Below, piece by piece: positions 36,152-44,895 of a stretch of 64,000 nucleotides of DNA. The translations under genes and the position numbers were made by a program. How positions within the stretch are numbered: position 1 is the stretch's first letter; every line of letters starts with the position of its first letter. Source of the DNA: Rhizobiaceae bacterium. GTDB lineage: Bacteria > Pseudomonadota > Alphaproteobacteria > Rhizobiales > Rhizobiaceae. The stretch lies in contig CAJPFN010000012.1 in assembly GCA_905339215.1 (NCBI GenBank), positions 1 through 64,000 of the forward strand, in the 5' to 3' direction. The notes under the pieces were generated by a model. The model was not told where the DNA came from. It did no database searches and was given only the letters and a program-made list of their open reading frames with translations.

Positions 36152-37237
36152 ATGGACTTTTTTCGAAAGACTCAATTCAGCCGGCGTTCGATCATCAAGT
36201 CGGCGGGAGCGGCGGCCGTAGGCCTGTCGATGCCTGCCGTGCTTCGTACGGCCCATGCGGAAGAGATTCTCACCATCGGCGACGGTGGCGGCGACTATAC
36301 GACCGCGTGGACCAAAGCCTATTACGAGCCCTTCTTTAAGGAGACCGGTGTTCGCGTCATTCCTGTCGAAAGACAGGACAGTCCGATCGCCGAGGTGCGG
36401 GCGGTGGTTGAGACCAAGGCGTACAAATGGGACATGTGCGCGACGATCGGGCAGGACGCCGCCGACACGCTTGCCGCTGAAGGCTTTCTAGATCCGCTCG
36501 ATCTTTCAGGTCCGGATGCCGCGCAAATTCCTGATGCGATGAAGAGCGAGCACTACGTTGCGACCGAACTGCTAGCGTTCATGCTCGCCTACCGCAAGGA
36601 CAAGTTCAGCGAGCCTCTCACGTCTTATGCAGATGTCTGGAACCTTGAGAAGTTTCCGGGCCGGCGCGGGCTGCGCAAAATGGCGCGTGACGCCATCATG
36701 GTTGCGCTGGTGGCCGACGGCGTCGCGCCGGGCGAGATTTCCACAGTCCTCGCCGACGAGACGGGTTGGGCGCGCGCTTTCGCCAAGCTCGACGCGGTGA
36801 AGAGCGACATCGCCGTGTGGTGGAGCTCGGCCTCGCAGACCACCAACTTCCTGCGGACGGGCGAACTGGACATCTGTCCGACCTTCAACACGCGAGCCCA
36901 GTTCGTGGCCGATTCCGGCACGCCGGTCGGCATTGTGTTCAAGGGCGGATACTACAACCCCTTCGGCGTCATCATTCCGAAGGGCAGCCCGAAAGCGGAC
37001 CTGGCCAGAAAGTTCGTCGCCTTCTGCCTCAACCCGGAGCGGCAGGCCGTCGCCTGCCAGGAGTTCGCTTTCGGTACGACGCATCCGGGCGCGCTGCAGT
37101 TCATCCCGGCCGAGCGCGCGAAAATCCTGCCCTCCTATCCGGAAAACCTCGCCGAGATGGCGCAGCTCGACTACCGCTTCTGGGGACCGCGCCAGGAAGA
37201 GGCCAACACGCGTTTCAACGAGTGGCTGCTGCAGTAG
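36152..37237 (+). CDS. ABC transporter substrate-binding protein, PotD-like, Tat-exported
   Basis: 361 residues. The N-terminus has a twin-arginine signal (FSRRSIIKSAGAAAVGLSMP) and cleavage probably after AHA, so it is folded before export. The mature part is a PotD/family 1 binding protein with WNLEKFPGRRGLRKMARD and VWWSSASQT. It is last in the operon, 4 bp after the fused permease, and followed by a strong hairpin. Ligand unknown. Confidence 0.92.
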   Translation: MDFFRKTQFSRRSIIKSAGAAAVGLSMPAVLRTAHAEEILTIGDGGGDYTTAWTKAYYEPFFKETGVRVIPVERQDSPIAEVRAVVETKAYKWDMCATIGQDAADTLAAEGFLDPLDLSGPDAAQIPDAMKSEHYVATELLAFMLAYRKDKFSEPLTSYADVWNLEKFPGRRGLRKMARDAIMVALVADGVAPGEISTVLADETGWARAFAKLDAVKSDIAVWWSSASQTTNFLRTGELDICPTFNTRAQFVADSGTPVGIVFKGGYYNPFGVIIPKGSPKADLARKFVAFCLNPERQAVACQEFAFGTTHPGALQFIPAERAKILPSYPENLAEMAQLDYRFWGPRQEEANTRFNEWLLQ

Positions 37238-37243
37238 CCAAGA

Positions 37244-37277
37244 GCAGAGGAGAGCTGGCTCGTCGGCTCTCCTCTGC
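37244..37277 (+). terminator. Strong hairpin terminator after the binding-protein gene
   Basis: GCAGAGGAGAGC (37244-37255) and GCTCTCCTCTGC (37266-37277) form a perfect 12-bp stem with a 10-base loop, starting 6 bp after the stop codon. There is no T-run, so it may act with Rho or as an mRNA stabiliser. Confidence 0.6.
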
Positions 37278-37308
37278 AACACGCGCGGACGCATGAAACC
37301 TGAGCGAT

Positions 37309-37497
37309 ATGGCGGGAAGCGACACGGCCCGCATCCTGCAGTCGACCGTCTACATCACGGACATGTCGCTGAAGAACGAAACAACGAGGCCTGGAAAGAA
37401 GCCTTCCCCCGGAAAGCCTTCCCACTCGGGCCACAATCGGCGTCGCCGACCTCGGCCCATCCGTGCTGATAGAAGTGATCTTCGTCTGCGCGATCTG
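37309..37497 (+). pseudogene. RidA-family pseudogene
   Basis: Three frames in succession spell the C-terminal half of a RidA protein: ILQSTVYITDMSLKNE, then NEAWKEAFPRKAFP, then RATIGVADLGPSVLIEVIFVCAI and a stop at 37495-37497. The N-terminal half is missing and there are two frameshifts. The rest of 37238-37662 holds only the terminator above and no gene. Confidence 0.8.
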
Positions 37498-37662
37498 ACC
37501 AAACTACACAGCGTGGTCCGGAAAGACGTCGAACCACGCTCTCTCTCTCATCCGCGACACAACGGTCTGGCCGCATTTCGACGATGCGAGTGATGACACC
37601 TTGCTGCAAATGCTAGAGCGATTGTCGGGCGGACTTCGCCTTCACTGACCTCGGACTGGGGG

Positions 37663-39108
37663 ATGGGCATGGATGATTGGAAGTTACGCGGGATGGACGA
37701 CGGTGCACAGGACGGAAAGCGCGGTAACCGCGTGCTCGTCGTCGACCTCGTCGGTCTGGCGCACGGTCCGGACGGAGCGCCTGATCCGAGCGACGTGAAG
37801 GCGCATATCGAAGCCAAGGGCGGCTTCTTCCATGTCGGCCCCTGTGACCCCAACATGCCGGTGACGGATGGCGTCATCGGCTTTTTCTATCAGCCAAATC
37901 TTCACACGGCGGAGGAAATCCTCTCCCAGGCCGATGGACGCTACGATGCGGTCATAGCGGCTGCGACCGCCATCCCTGCCGAAGCCGCGTTCCCGGAGGG
38001 CGGCGTGCGCATCGGCGCCGGCACTGGGAACATGCAGTCGCGTTCATGGGCCGGCCCCAACGGAGGCGGTGCGGCGCCGTTGATGAACACACCTGGCTTC
38101 AACAGCCGCGCGACCGCGCAGATGGCGCTGAAGGCCATTCTGCGTGTCCTCCCCGACCTTCCGGTCGACGTGTTGCATCAACGCGTGCTGGACGGGACGA
38201 TCGACACCGGGCGCGACCTTCACGAATTCCCAACTGCCAAGCTCGAAGGCCAGCGCGTAGCCGTTCTCGGCTACGGCAATATCGGCCGCGAGTTGGCGAA
38301 GCTGTGCCGCGCACTGGGCATGGATGTCGTGGTGTACGCTCGACCACGCCACCGCGACTGGATCTGCTCGGAGGGCTTTCGACATGTTTCGACGGTCAAG
38401 GAAGCCGTAGCCGGCGCGGACGTGGTCAGTGTGCACCTCGGCCTGGGCTCTTTCGACGTGCACACCAGGCGCTACGAGAATGCAGGCTTGGTCGGAGCCG
38501 AAACCTTCGCGGCCATGAAGCGCGGCGCTGTGCTGGTGAACTACGATCGCGGCGAGGTCATCGACGCGACTGCCCTTGGCAAGGCGCTGGCAGACGGCAC
38601 GGTCGCGCATTGCGCGGTCGATGCCGATCTCTTCGCGGCGCCAGACGGAAGCCTCTCCGGTCCTCTCCTTCCCTATCGTGAGTTGGCCGCGAAACATTCC
38701 GGTAAGTTGCATCTGCTGCCGCATGCCGCCGCGGACACTGATCATCCGTCGCGCGTCGAGGGCGCCAAGCAGGCGATCGACCAGATATACGACGCCATTC
38801 TCCGTCGTATCGTGACCAATGCGAAGGGGCCTGTTCCCCAAGGCTACACAGATGGCGGGCTGGTTTCTGTCCGGGGCATCGGTGAGGTCACGGACCGCAC
38901 TCTGCTGCAGGCGTTCGGCGATCCGGAAAGAACGCGGACCGCGCGGCTGGAGGCAGAACGTCTCGCGGCCCTGCTGGCGGCGGTGGACGCCGCTGTTGAG
39001 CCGGCTGCGCGCAGGCAGATCCTTGACACCCATCCCACCGGACTCGTGATGACCGCCAATCGCCTAAGTCTCCTGTTGCGCGAGTTCGGCATCGAAGGGC
39101 GTCGGTGA
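37663..39108 (+). CDS. NAD(P)-dependent 2-hydroxyacid dehydrogenase-like protein with C-terminal extension
   Basis: 481 residues. The middle has a Rossmann motif VAVLGYGNIGRELAKLC (about 197-213), VVVYARPRHRDW and the late VLVNYDRGEVIDATAL of D-2-hydroxyacid dehydrogenases, with a His in LLPHAAADTDH. The first 100 residues form a substrate-domain half. The last 80 residues (from GLVSVRGIGEV) are extra and of unknown role. Length is well above the usual 310-340. It overlaps the following MFS gene by 4 bp. Start ATG 37663 or 37669. Confidence 0.75.
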   Translation: MGMDDWKLRGMDDGAQDGKRGNRVLVVDLVGLAHGPDGAPDPSDVKAHIEAKGGFFHVGPCDPNMPVTDGVIGFFYQPNLHTAEEILSQADGRYDAVIAAATAIPAEAAFPEGGVRIGAGTGNMQSRSWAGPNGGGAAPLMNTPGFNSRATAQMALKAILRVLPDLPVDVLHQRVLDGTIDTGRDLHEFPTAKLEGQRVAVLGYGNIGRELAKLCRALGMDVVVYARPRHRDWICSEGFRHVSTVKEAVAGADVVSVHLGLGSFDVHTRRYENAGLVGAETFAAMKRGAVLVNYDRGEVIDATALGKALADGTVAHCAVDADLFAAPDGSLSGPLLPYRELAAKHSGKLHLLPHAAADTDHPSRVEGAKQAIDQIYDAILRRIVTNAKGPVPQGYTDGGLVSVRGIGEVTDRTLLQAFGDPERTRTARLEAERLAALLAAVDAAVEPAARRQILDTHPTGLVMTANRLSLLLREFGIEGRR

Positions 39109-40325
39109 CAAATCCGCTGGCGTTTTTGACCGCCTTGGCCATACAGACCAAGGCGATCCTGGCCATCCGCACGGTCCGCGTCTTCAGCGACAGTTTCATC
39201 ACGTTGATGATCCCGCTTCATCTAACATCGCGCGGCTTCGACACGGTGGCGATCGGCGCGATTGCTTCCTGCATGCTGCTCGGATCCGCCTTCACCATCG
39301 GCATTGCCGGCGCGCTGGCCCACCGCCTGGGCCTTAGGGTTCTGCTTTGCCTGGCGAGCCTGGGGATGGTGGTGTCGGGCGTCGGCTGGTCGCTGGAAGC
39401 AGCCCTGCCCGCGCTGATGCTCATTGCGTTCTTCGGCTCCATCAACCCGCATGGCGGCGAAGCCAACCTGTTTCGTCCGATCGAGCATGCCGCGCTCGCC
39501 GACCTAGTGCCGGGCACATCTCAAGCTACGGTCTTTGGATACTATTCGTTCCTTGGCGCGATGGCCGGTGCACTGGGCGCGCTGGCGATCGGCGTTCTGC
39601 CCGCACTCGGCGACGCGTTGGGCAGCCAGGCGTCCTTCTGGGTGATTTTTCTCGCCTACGCGGCACTCGGTTCCGTGATCTTCGGCATCTACGCATTCTT
39701 GAGGATGGATGTCGCACATGTCCCCCGGCAGCGCGCGCTCCGGCCCGGCTCCCGCGCCAAGGTGATCAAGATGACCGCGATCTTCTGCGTCGACGCTTTC
39801 GGCGGCGGTTTCGTCGTCAACGCGCTAATCATAGTGTGGCTCACAAGCCGCTTCGATGCGTCGATCGCGATGAGCGGGGCCCTCTTTTTCTGCGCCGGCG
39901 TGCTGGCAGCAACCGCGCAACTCCTCGCAGCGCCGATCAGCCGTCGCATCGGCCTTGGTGGCACCATGCTCGTCGGCCACGTTCCGTCCAGCATCCTGTT
40001 GATCCTCGCCGCCATCTCGCCAAGCTTCGGCCTCGCCGCGGCGTTTCTGATCGCCCGGGGGTTCCTCTCACAGCTGGACGTGCCGACCCGGGCAGCCTTC
40101 GTCTTCAGCCAGGTCGCGCCCGAGGAGCGGGCGATGGCGATCAGTTTCACGTTTCTGCCGTTCAGCCTGGCGGCAGCCGCCTCTCCCTTACTATCCGGCT
40201 GGCTGCTTCTGGAACCGTGGGGAATCGGGTGGCACCTGATCGCTGCAGGCGTTATTCGGCTGGTCTACGCCGCCCTGTTCTTTCGGTTCGTGGTGCATAC
40301 GCCAGAGAATGGAAAAACGAGCTGA
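39105..40325 (+). CDS. Major facilitator superfamily transporter
   Basis: 406 residues with about twelve hydrophobic segments and the two-bundle layout of MFS proteins. An A-motif-like loop GALAHRLGLRVLL follows the second segment and DVPTRAAFVFSQVAPEERAMAISFT lies between later ones, as in drug and sugar efflux members. Start GTG 39105 overlaps the stop of the dehydrogenase-like gene, so both are translated together; it may export or import that enzyme's substrate or product. Confidence 0.88.
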   Translation: MTNPLAFLTALAIQTKAILAIRTVRVFSDSFITLMIPLHLTSRGFDTVAIGAIASCMLLGSAFTIGIAGALAHRLGLRVLLCLASLGMVVSGVGWSLEAALPALMLIAFFGSINPHGGEANLFRPIEHAALADLVPGTSQATVFGYYSFLGAMAGALGALAIGVLPALGDALGSQASFWVIFLAYAALGSVIFGIYAFLRMDVAHVPRQRALRPGSRAKVIKMTAIFCVDAFGGGFVVNALIIVWLTSRFDASIAMSGALFFCAGVLAATAQLLAAPISRRIGLGGTMLVGHVPSSILLILAAISPSFGLAAAFLIARGFLSQLDVPTRAAFVFSQVAPEERAMAISFTFLPFSLAAAASPLLSGWLLLEPWGIGWHLIAAGVIRLVYAALFFRFVVHTPENGKTS

Positions 40326-40486
40326 AGCGCTTCCAACGACGCGACCCGGCGCTACGCCAAGAGCCGGGACAAGGCACGTGGCGGCGATAGCCGAGGCCTA
40401 TGTGCCGCTTGCGGCGGATTGGTGTCGGAAGTCTAAGCGACCGAATTCTTCCGGCATCGGATGGTCGGTATCCTAGCTGTAGATAC

Positions 40487-41389
40487 CAGTCAGGTTTATG
40501 TGCTCCCAACTCAACGGTGAGATGTGCTTGAGATGATCCGGAATTTGGCGACGCGCGCTGCGCAGATGCGTAACCGCCCGCTCGATGTAGACGGTATTCC
40601 AATGCACAATCGCGCCGACGACGAGGTTGAGGCCCGATGCGCGGAAGGCTGGCTTTCAAACGACCGATCGCGGACTTCATCACGCTCGTGGAAGAAGACC
40701 CCACGCTTGAGCTTGTGAGCAGCTTCGCCTTTGTTCAGGCCGCCTTGGCAACGTCGACGCAACGCCGGGCTGGAATACCACTCGATCATGAAGAGGGGCC
40801 GCTCGATGCGACCGAGTTCGCGAAGGGCTCTCGCAAGCCGGCTCTCCTTCGCGATGCGGAGAGTTTCTTCAGAATAGTCGACGGTACGACGGATCGTGCG
40901 GTGATCGACGCCGCGAGGTGAAGAAGATCGTCCTAGTGGTCGATGATCAGCATCGTGTTGATCGGCGCTCCGATATGATTGGCGAGCGTCGGATAAGCGG
41001 TAACCTTCTCGAACGCGTGGAGCTTCCGATCTTTGAGATTGCGCAGCCGCGGCGCGAAGCTCTTTCCTATCAGGGCGAACAATGCCGCCGAGCTGACGCC
41101 TACTTGTTCGGCAACATAGTCAAGCATGGCCTTCGGCGGAATTTCGTTGGCCAACAGCGGTCGGCCAGGAAAACGCATCAAGCTGGACCGCGAAACCGAG
41201 TTGATTGTGTTCTCGCCGGCGAAGCTGGATCTCCAGGAGATCAGTCGGAGTAAGAGTATAGTGGCGAACCGGACTGTCTTCGTCGACCGGAATGTCGAGC
41301 AATGTCATTCGCTCGTGTTTCTTGAGAAGCGCTCGCCTGGTCACTTTTCTACTCCACGCCAGAATGGCAAGGGGTAAGCCTCTCCTCAA
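40487..41389 (-). mobile_element. Degraded Tn3-family transposase remnant with large internal deletion
   Basis: On the minus strand the N-terminus of a TnpA is seen first (41389-41120: SPVRHYTLTPTDLLEIQLRRREHNQLGFAVQL), then NEIPPKAMLDYVAEQVGVSS, and then, after a jump of several hundred residues, C-terminal sequence (ALIGKSFAPRLRNLKDRKLHAFEKV at about 41080-41000; IEWYSSPALRRRCQGGLNKGE and [12 protein letters not shown]-like end at 40790-40490), with frameshifts. The C-terminal part is related to, but clearly diverged from, the remnant at 1395-2645. Bases 40326-40486 show nothing. Confidence 0.82.
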
Positions 41390-41514
41390 TGTGGCCTCGC
41401 GGCATAGAAGGCAGATGGCGTATTCACAGCGAACTGCTGGGGTTCACTTTTCGTTCGACCTTAACGCAAGATTCTGAACAGCTCTTGTCGCGACCCCTAC
41501 CTGTTTCTCAGCTT

Positions 41515-41643
41515 CGTTTCGGGGCGCCCGGGCCGAACAAATACGGGGCGCGGACCAACGCGCCGGCCTACGTGTTCCTCGCCTCGCCGCACTGCTCCAG
41601 CTACATCACAGGCGAGGTCCTGCCGATCATCGGCGGCTATTGA
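41515..41643 (+). pseudogene. Short-chain dehydrogenase/reductase, C-terminal fragment
   Basis: About 40 codons read GAPGPNKYGARTNAPAYVFLA, shown here only in part, then SSYITGEVLPIIGGY and a stop. This is the C-terminal end of SDR-family glucose/alcohol dehydrogenase-like proteins. No other part of the gene is present between it and the Tn3 remnant. Its stop overlaps the end of the convergent GntR gene. Confidence 0.75.
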
Positions 41644-42419
41644 GCCGCCAACCCGACTTTCTGGCTGGCACGCGACAGCACTGGGTAGAAGGACCGCGCC
41701 TGGCCGGGAAACTGCCGGCGCATGTAGTTCTCGTAGGGAATGCGCACCAGCCGCGAGGAATAATCGAAGGCGTCGTCGGCGCGGCAGTCGCGGATCGCCT
41801 CGGCGACGTGGCCATGCAGGTGGAGCCCGCGTGCGAACTCGCCGGGCTCGTCCGTGGTCAGGTCGACCTGGATGCGCATCATGTGGGTGACGAGAACGCC
41901 GAGATAGCCGGCGAGGTGGTTGCCGGACGCCTGGTAGATCGCGGTGTGGAAGCCGAGATCCGTCTCGATGGCAGGCGTGCGGTCGCTTCCCGCCTCGAGC
42001 GCGGCGTTGACGACGAGCAGATCTTGGTAGCGGGAGAGAATGTCCGCCTTGGCTTCGGGCGTGGCGCGCAGCGCCGCCTGATAGGAGGCCATCGGCTCAA
42101 AGGCGAGGCGGAACTCCAGGAAGTCGCGAATGTAGGGCTCGTGCAAGCCCGCGCGCCAGAGCCAGTCGAGCACGTTGATGTCCATCAGGTTCCAGGACGA
42201 CTGCGGCAGAACGCGGACGCCGATCTTCTGCTGGGCGCGCAGCATGCCTTTCCGCGACAGGACACGGATGACCTCGCGCACGACGGTGCGGCTGGCGCCC
42301 ATCGCGGCGCAGAGGTCCTGCTCGCGCGGCAAGAGCCCAGTGCCACTATAGGCGCCGCCGACGATCTCGCTGCCCAGCCGATCAAGCACATGGCTGAAGA
42401 GCGACGGTCTTTTCAACAT
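41637..42419 (-). CDS. GntR-family transcriptional regulator, FadR subfamily
   Basis: 260 residues from ATG 42419. The winged helix has EQDLCAAMGASRTVVREVIRVL, followed by KIGVRVLPQSSWNLMDINVLDWLW and an FCD domain (EFRLAFEPMASYQAA). It is a paralogue of the regulator at 10860. It is divergent from an amino-acid ABC transporter operon and an AT-rich palindrome lies between them, so it probably controls that operon. A longer open frame upstream lies over the divergent gene and is not real. Confidence 0.92.
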   Translation of the reverse strand: MLKRPSLFSHVLDRLGSEIVGGAYSGTGLLPREQDLCAAMGASRTVVREVIRVLSRKGMLRAQQKIGVRVLPQSSWNLMDINVLDWLWRAGLHEPYIRDFLEFRLAFEPMASYQAALRATPEAKADILSRYQDLLVVNAALEAGSDRTPAIETDLGFHTAIYQASGNHLAGYLGVLVTHMMRIQVDLTTDEPGEFARGLHLHGHVAEAIRDCRADDAFDYSSRLVRIPYENYMRRQFPGQARSFYPVLSRASQKVGLAAQ

Positions 42420-42474
42420 CTGCAGCGGCCTCCTTCCCCACACGGGACAAAAGCACGGATGCGCGCTTGACACC

Positions 42475-42487
42475 ATAATCATATTAT
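42475..42487. promoter_or_regulatory. Operator-like palindrome in the divergent promoter
   Basis: ATAAT-CAT-ATTAT (42475-42487) lies between the FadR-type gene and the permease gene. It contains AATCATAT, also the core of each arm of the operator at 10761-10793, in front of the other FadR-type regulator of the same subfamily. A TATAAT (42485-42490) overlaps it and a TTGACA begins at 42467, but they are too close to be one promoter. Confidence 0.55.
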
Positions 42488-42524
42488 AATCTTTTATCGA
42501 GCCAGCAGGGCTGAAGTGGGGTCG

Positions 42525-43205
42525 ATGAGCGGGTTCTGGACGATATTCTGGGCAAAACTGTCCGAATTCCTGCCGAACCTGCTCGTCGGTTTCGAGGTGA
42601 CGCTCATCGTCGCGGCGGGCAGCTTCGTCATTGCCATGAGCCTGGGGTTGCTTCTGGCAATCGCGCGGCAGTCGCAGAATCGCTGGGCCTCGGTGCCGGC
42701 CGGCATCTACATCGAGTTCATTCGCGGCACGCCGGCGCTGACGCAGCTCTTCATCATATATTTCGGGCTGGCGCAGCTCGGCTTCAGTCTGCCCGGGCTG
42801 GTCGCGGCGATAGCCGGCCTGGGGCTCAACGGCGCTGCCTATGTGGCGGAGATTTTTCGCGCCGGGCTGCAGGCCGTGCCCGACGGACAGCGCCAGGCGG
42901 CGATCTCGCTCGGCCTGACGCCCTACCAAACGTTTCGCCATATCCGCATTCCGCAGGCGGTGAAGCTGATGATGCCGGCCTTCTGCAACTATGCGATCCA
43001 GCTGCTCAAGGACACGTCGCTGGCCTCGGTGGTGGCGGCGCCGGAAGTGATGTTTCGCGCCCGCGCGCTGGTCATGGAAACCTATCTCTCCATGCAGATC
43101 TACGTGCTGGTCGGCTTGATGTACCTCAGCATCTCGATCCCGCTCTCGATCCTGGCGGGACGGCTGCAACGGCGCACGGTCAAGATGGCGGGAGCCGCGG
43201 CATGA
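42525..43205 (+). CDS. Amino-acid ABC transporter permease (HisM/GlnP type)
   Basis: About 226 residues, three to five hydrophobic segments, with IEFIRGTPALTQLFIIYFGL and the EAA loop RQAAISLGLTPYQTFRHIRIPQA typical of polar-amino-acid permeases. ATG 42525 is favoured over an in-frame GTG at 42516 for its GTGGGG context. It is first in the operon; the second permease overlaps its stop by 4 bp. Confidence 0.92.
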   Translation: MSGFWTIFWAKLSEFLPNLLVGFEVTLIVAAGSFVIAMSLGLLLAIARQSQNRWASVPAGIYIEFIRGTPALTQLFIIYFGLAQLGFSLPGLVAAIAGLGLNGAAYVAEIFRAGLQAVPDGQRQAAISLGLTPYQTFRHIRIPQAVKLMMPAFCNYAIQLLKDTSLASVVAAPEVMFRARALVMETYLSMQIYVLVGLMYLSISIPLSILAGRLQRRTVKMAGAAA

Positions 43206-43861
43206 CCGATCTCCTCGCCCGCTTCGCCTCCTGGACGCCGGAACTCATCACGGCCGCGGGGCAGACCCTCTATCTCACGCTCGCCGCCTTCGCCGGCGCG
43301 GCGGTGCTGGCGATACCGATCTGTGCCATGAAGATGAGCAAGTCGGCCTCTATGCGCGGCTTCGCCACGAGCTATATCGAGGTGGCCCGCGGCCTGCCGG
43401 TGCTGGTGATCCTGTTCATCATCTATTTCGGCCTGCCGGACGTGATCCCGAGCTTCCGCTGGAATTCGATGAGCTGCGCGATCCTGGGTTTTGCGCTGCA
43501 GGGCAGCGCGCTGCTCGCGGAAATCTACCGCGCCGGCATCAACGCGGTGGAAAGGGGCGAGAAGGAAGCATCGGTGGCGCTGGGACTGACGCCCCTGCAG
43601 GCGCTCGTCCACGTCACCGGGCCGCAGGCCTTCCGCATCGGCCTGCCGCCGATGGGCAACTACCTGGTCGGCCTCCTGAAGGACACGTCGATCGCCTCGA
43701 TCATCGCAGCGCCCGAACTCATGCTGCGCGCCAAGGACCTGTCGTCGTCGAGCTTCATGCCGATGCCCGTCTACATCTACGTCTCGCTCTTCTACCTCAT
43801 CCTCAGCCTGCCGCTCTCGCAACTGACGCGAATGCTCGAGAACAAGCGCGTTCGCCAATAA
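43202..43861 (+). CDS. Amino-acid ABC transporter permease (HisQ/GlnP type)
   Basis: 219 residues, partner of the preceding permease, with IEVARGLPVLVILFIIYFGLP and an EAA loop KEASVALGLTPLQALVHVTGPQA. Start ATG overlaps the stop of the first permease (ATGA). The two would form the heteromeric channel of a polar-amino-acid importer. Confidence 0.93.
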   Translation: MTDLLARFASWTPELITAAGQTLYLTLAAFAGAAVLAIPICAMKMSKSASMRGFATSYIEVARGLPVLVILFIIYFGLPDVIPSFRWNSMSCAILGFALQGSALLAEIYRAGINAVERGEKEASVALGLTPLQALVHVTGPQAFRIGLPPMGNYLVGLLKDTSIASIIAAPELMLRAKDLSSSSFMPMPVYIYVSLFYLILSLPLSQLTRMLENKRVRQ

Positions 43862-43905
43862 GAACAACACCACTCCAACCTCAAACCAGAAGGGGAACTG
43901 CCTCG

Positions 43906-44820
43906 ATGAAACACGAAACTATCGGCTCAACATTTGCACGCAAGGCGAGGTCGCTCGTCGCGGCGTCGATCCTCGGCATCGCGATGACCGCGGGCGCCGC
44001 CGTCGCGCAGGACAAGATCGAAACGCTGAAGCCCGGCGTCCTGACGATCGGCATGCTCGGCGACATGCCGATGACCAGCGTCAAGGACGGCAAGGTGATC
44101 GGCACCGACGGCGCGCTGGCGGTCAAGATCGCCGACACGCTCGGCCTCAAGGTGGAGACGCTGTCGCTCGAGTGGAACTCGCTGATCCAGGCGACCACGC
44201 AGGGCCAGGTCGACGTGCTGATCGGCTCGGTCGGCTGGACCGAGGAGCGGTCCAAGGTCATGCTGCTCTCCGACCCGGTCTACTTCTTCGGCACGCTCCT
44301 GATCCAGAAGGCCGAGAACAACTGGTCGACCTTCGAAGACATGAAGGGCCGCACCGTCGGCACCGTCACCGGCTTCACGCTGGTGCCCGAGCTGAAGAAC
44401 GTCGAGGGAATCGGCGAGGTCAAGCTCTACGACACGCAGGACGCCGTGCTGCGCGACATCGTGGCAGGCCGCCTCGACATCGGCATCCTCGACCCGGCGC
44501 TGGTCGAATACGCGATCAAGCAGAACCCGGATTGGGGCATCAAGCAGATCGCCGTGAAGCCGGAGCCCGAGAAGTACCCGATCATGTCGAAGAAGTACTA
44601 CTCGATCTTCGCGACGCCGATGAGCCGCAAGCCGCTCGCCGACGCGATCAACGCCGAGATCGCCAAGATGTGGGCCGATTGCAGCAACGTGAAGTCGATG
44701 GCCGAGTTCGGGCTCGGCGACAAGTCCTGGTTCGCGCCGCCGGAGCCCGACTATCGCGGTGGCGTCGACCGTCCGGAAGGCTGGACCTCGCCGAAGTCGC
44801 CGGACAGCTGCTTCCAGTGA
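43906..44820 (+). CDS. Amino-acid ABC transporter substrate-binding protein
   Basis: 304 residues of family 3 solute-binding proteins. The N-terminus has basic residues and a hydrophobic run (ARSLVAASILGIAMTAGAAVAQD), a Sec signal with cleavage probably after AVA. The mature chain has LTIGMLGDMPMTSV, GALAVKIADTLGLKVE and TQGQVDVLIGSVGWTEER, as in lysine/arginine/ornithine or cyclohexadienyl-type binding proteins. Last residues before the stop are Cys-containing (DSCFQ). Ligand not evident. Confidence 0.92.
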   Translation: MKHETIGSTFARKARSLVAASILGIAMTAGAAVAQDKIETLKPGVLTIGMLGDMPMTSVKDGKVIGTDGALAVKIADTLGLKVETLSLEWNSLIQATTQGQVDVLIGSVGWTEERSKVMLLSDPVYFFGTLLIQKAENNWSTFEDMKGRTVGTVTGFTLVPELKNVEGIGEVKLYDTQDAVLRDIVAGRLDIGILDPALVEYAIKQNPDWGIKQIAVKPEPEKYPIMSKKYYSIFATPMSRKPLADAINAEIAKMWADCSNVKSMAEFGLGDKSWFAPPEPDYRGGVDRPEGWTSPKSPDSCFQ

Positions 44821-44832
44821 GCGTTCAACGGT

Positions 44833-44861
44833 CGGCGGCGGGCGCATCACGTCCGCCGCCG
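44833..44861 (+). terminator. GC-rich hairpin between binding-protein and ATPase genes
   Basis: CGGCGGCGG (44833-44841) pairs with CCGCCGCCG (44853-44861) over an 11-base loop, 12 bp after the stop of the binding-protein gene, with no T-run. Such a structure usually lets the binding protein be made in excess over the ATPase and downstream enzymes. Confidence 0.5.
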
Positions 44862-44895
44862 GTCCCCCATCACCCCTTACTTCTCAAGGACCAGG

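Noticed and set aside
37309-37593. Small open frame possibly encoding a 94-residue protein
   Set aside because: Only the first 25 residues match RidA; the rest is out of frame, so it was recorded as a pseudogene.
42420-43169. N-terminal extension of the GntR frame on the minus strand
   Set aside because: It covers the divergent permease gene, so the start is at 42419.
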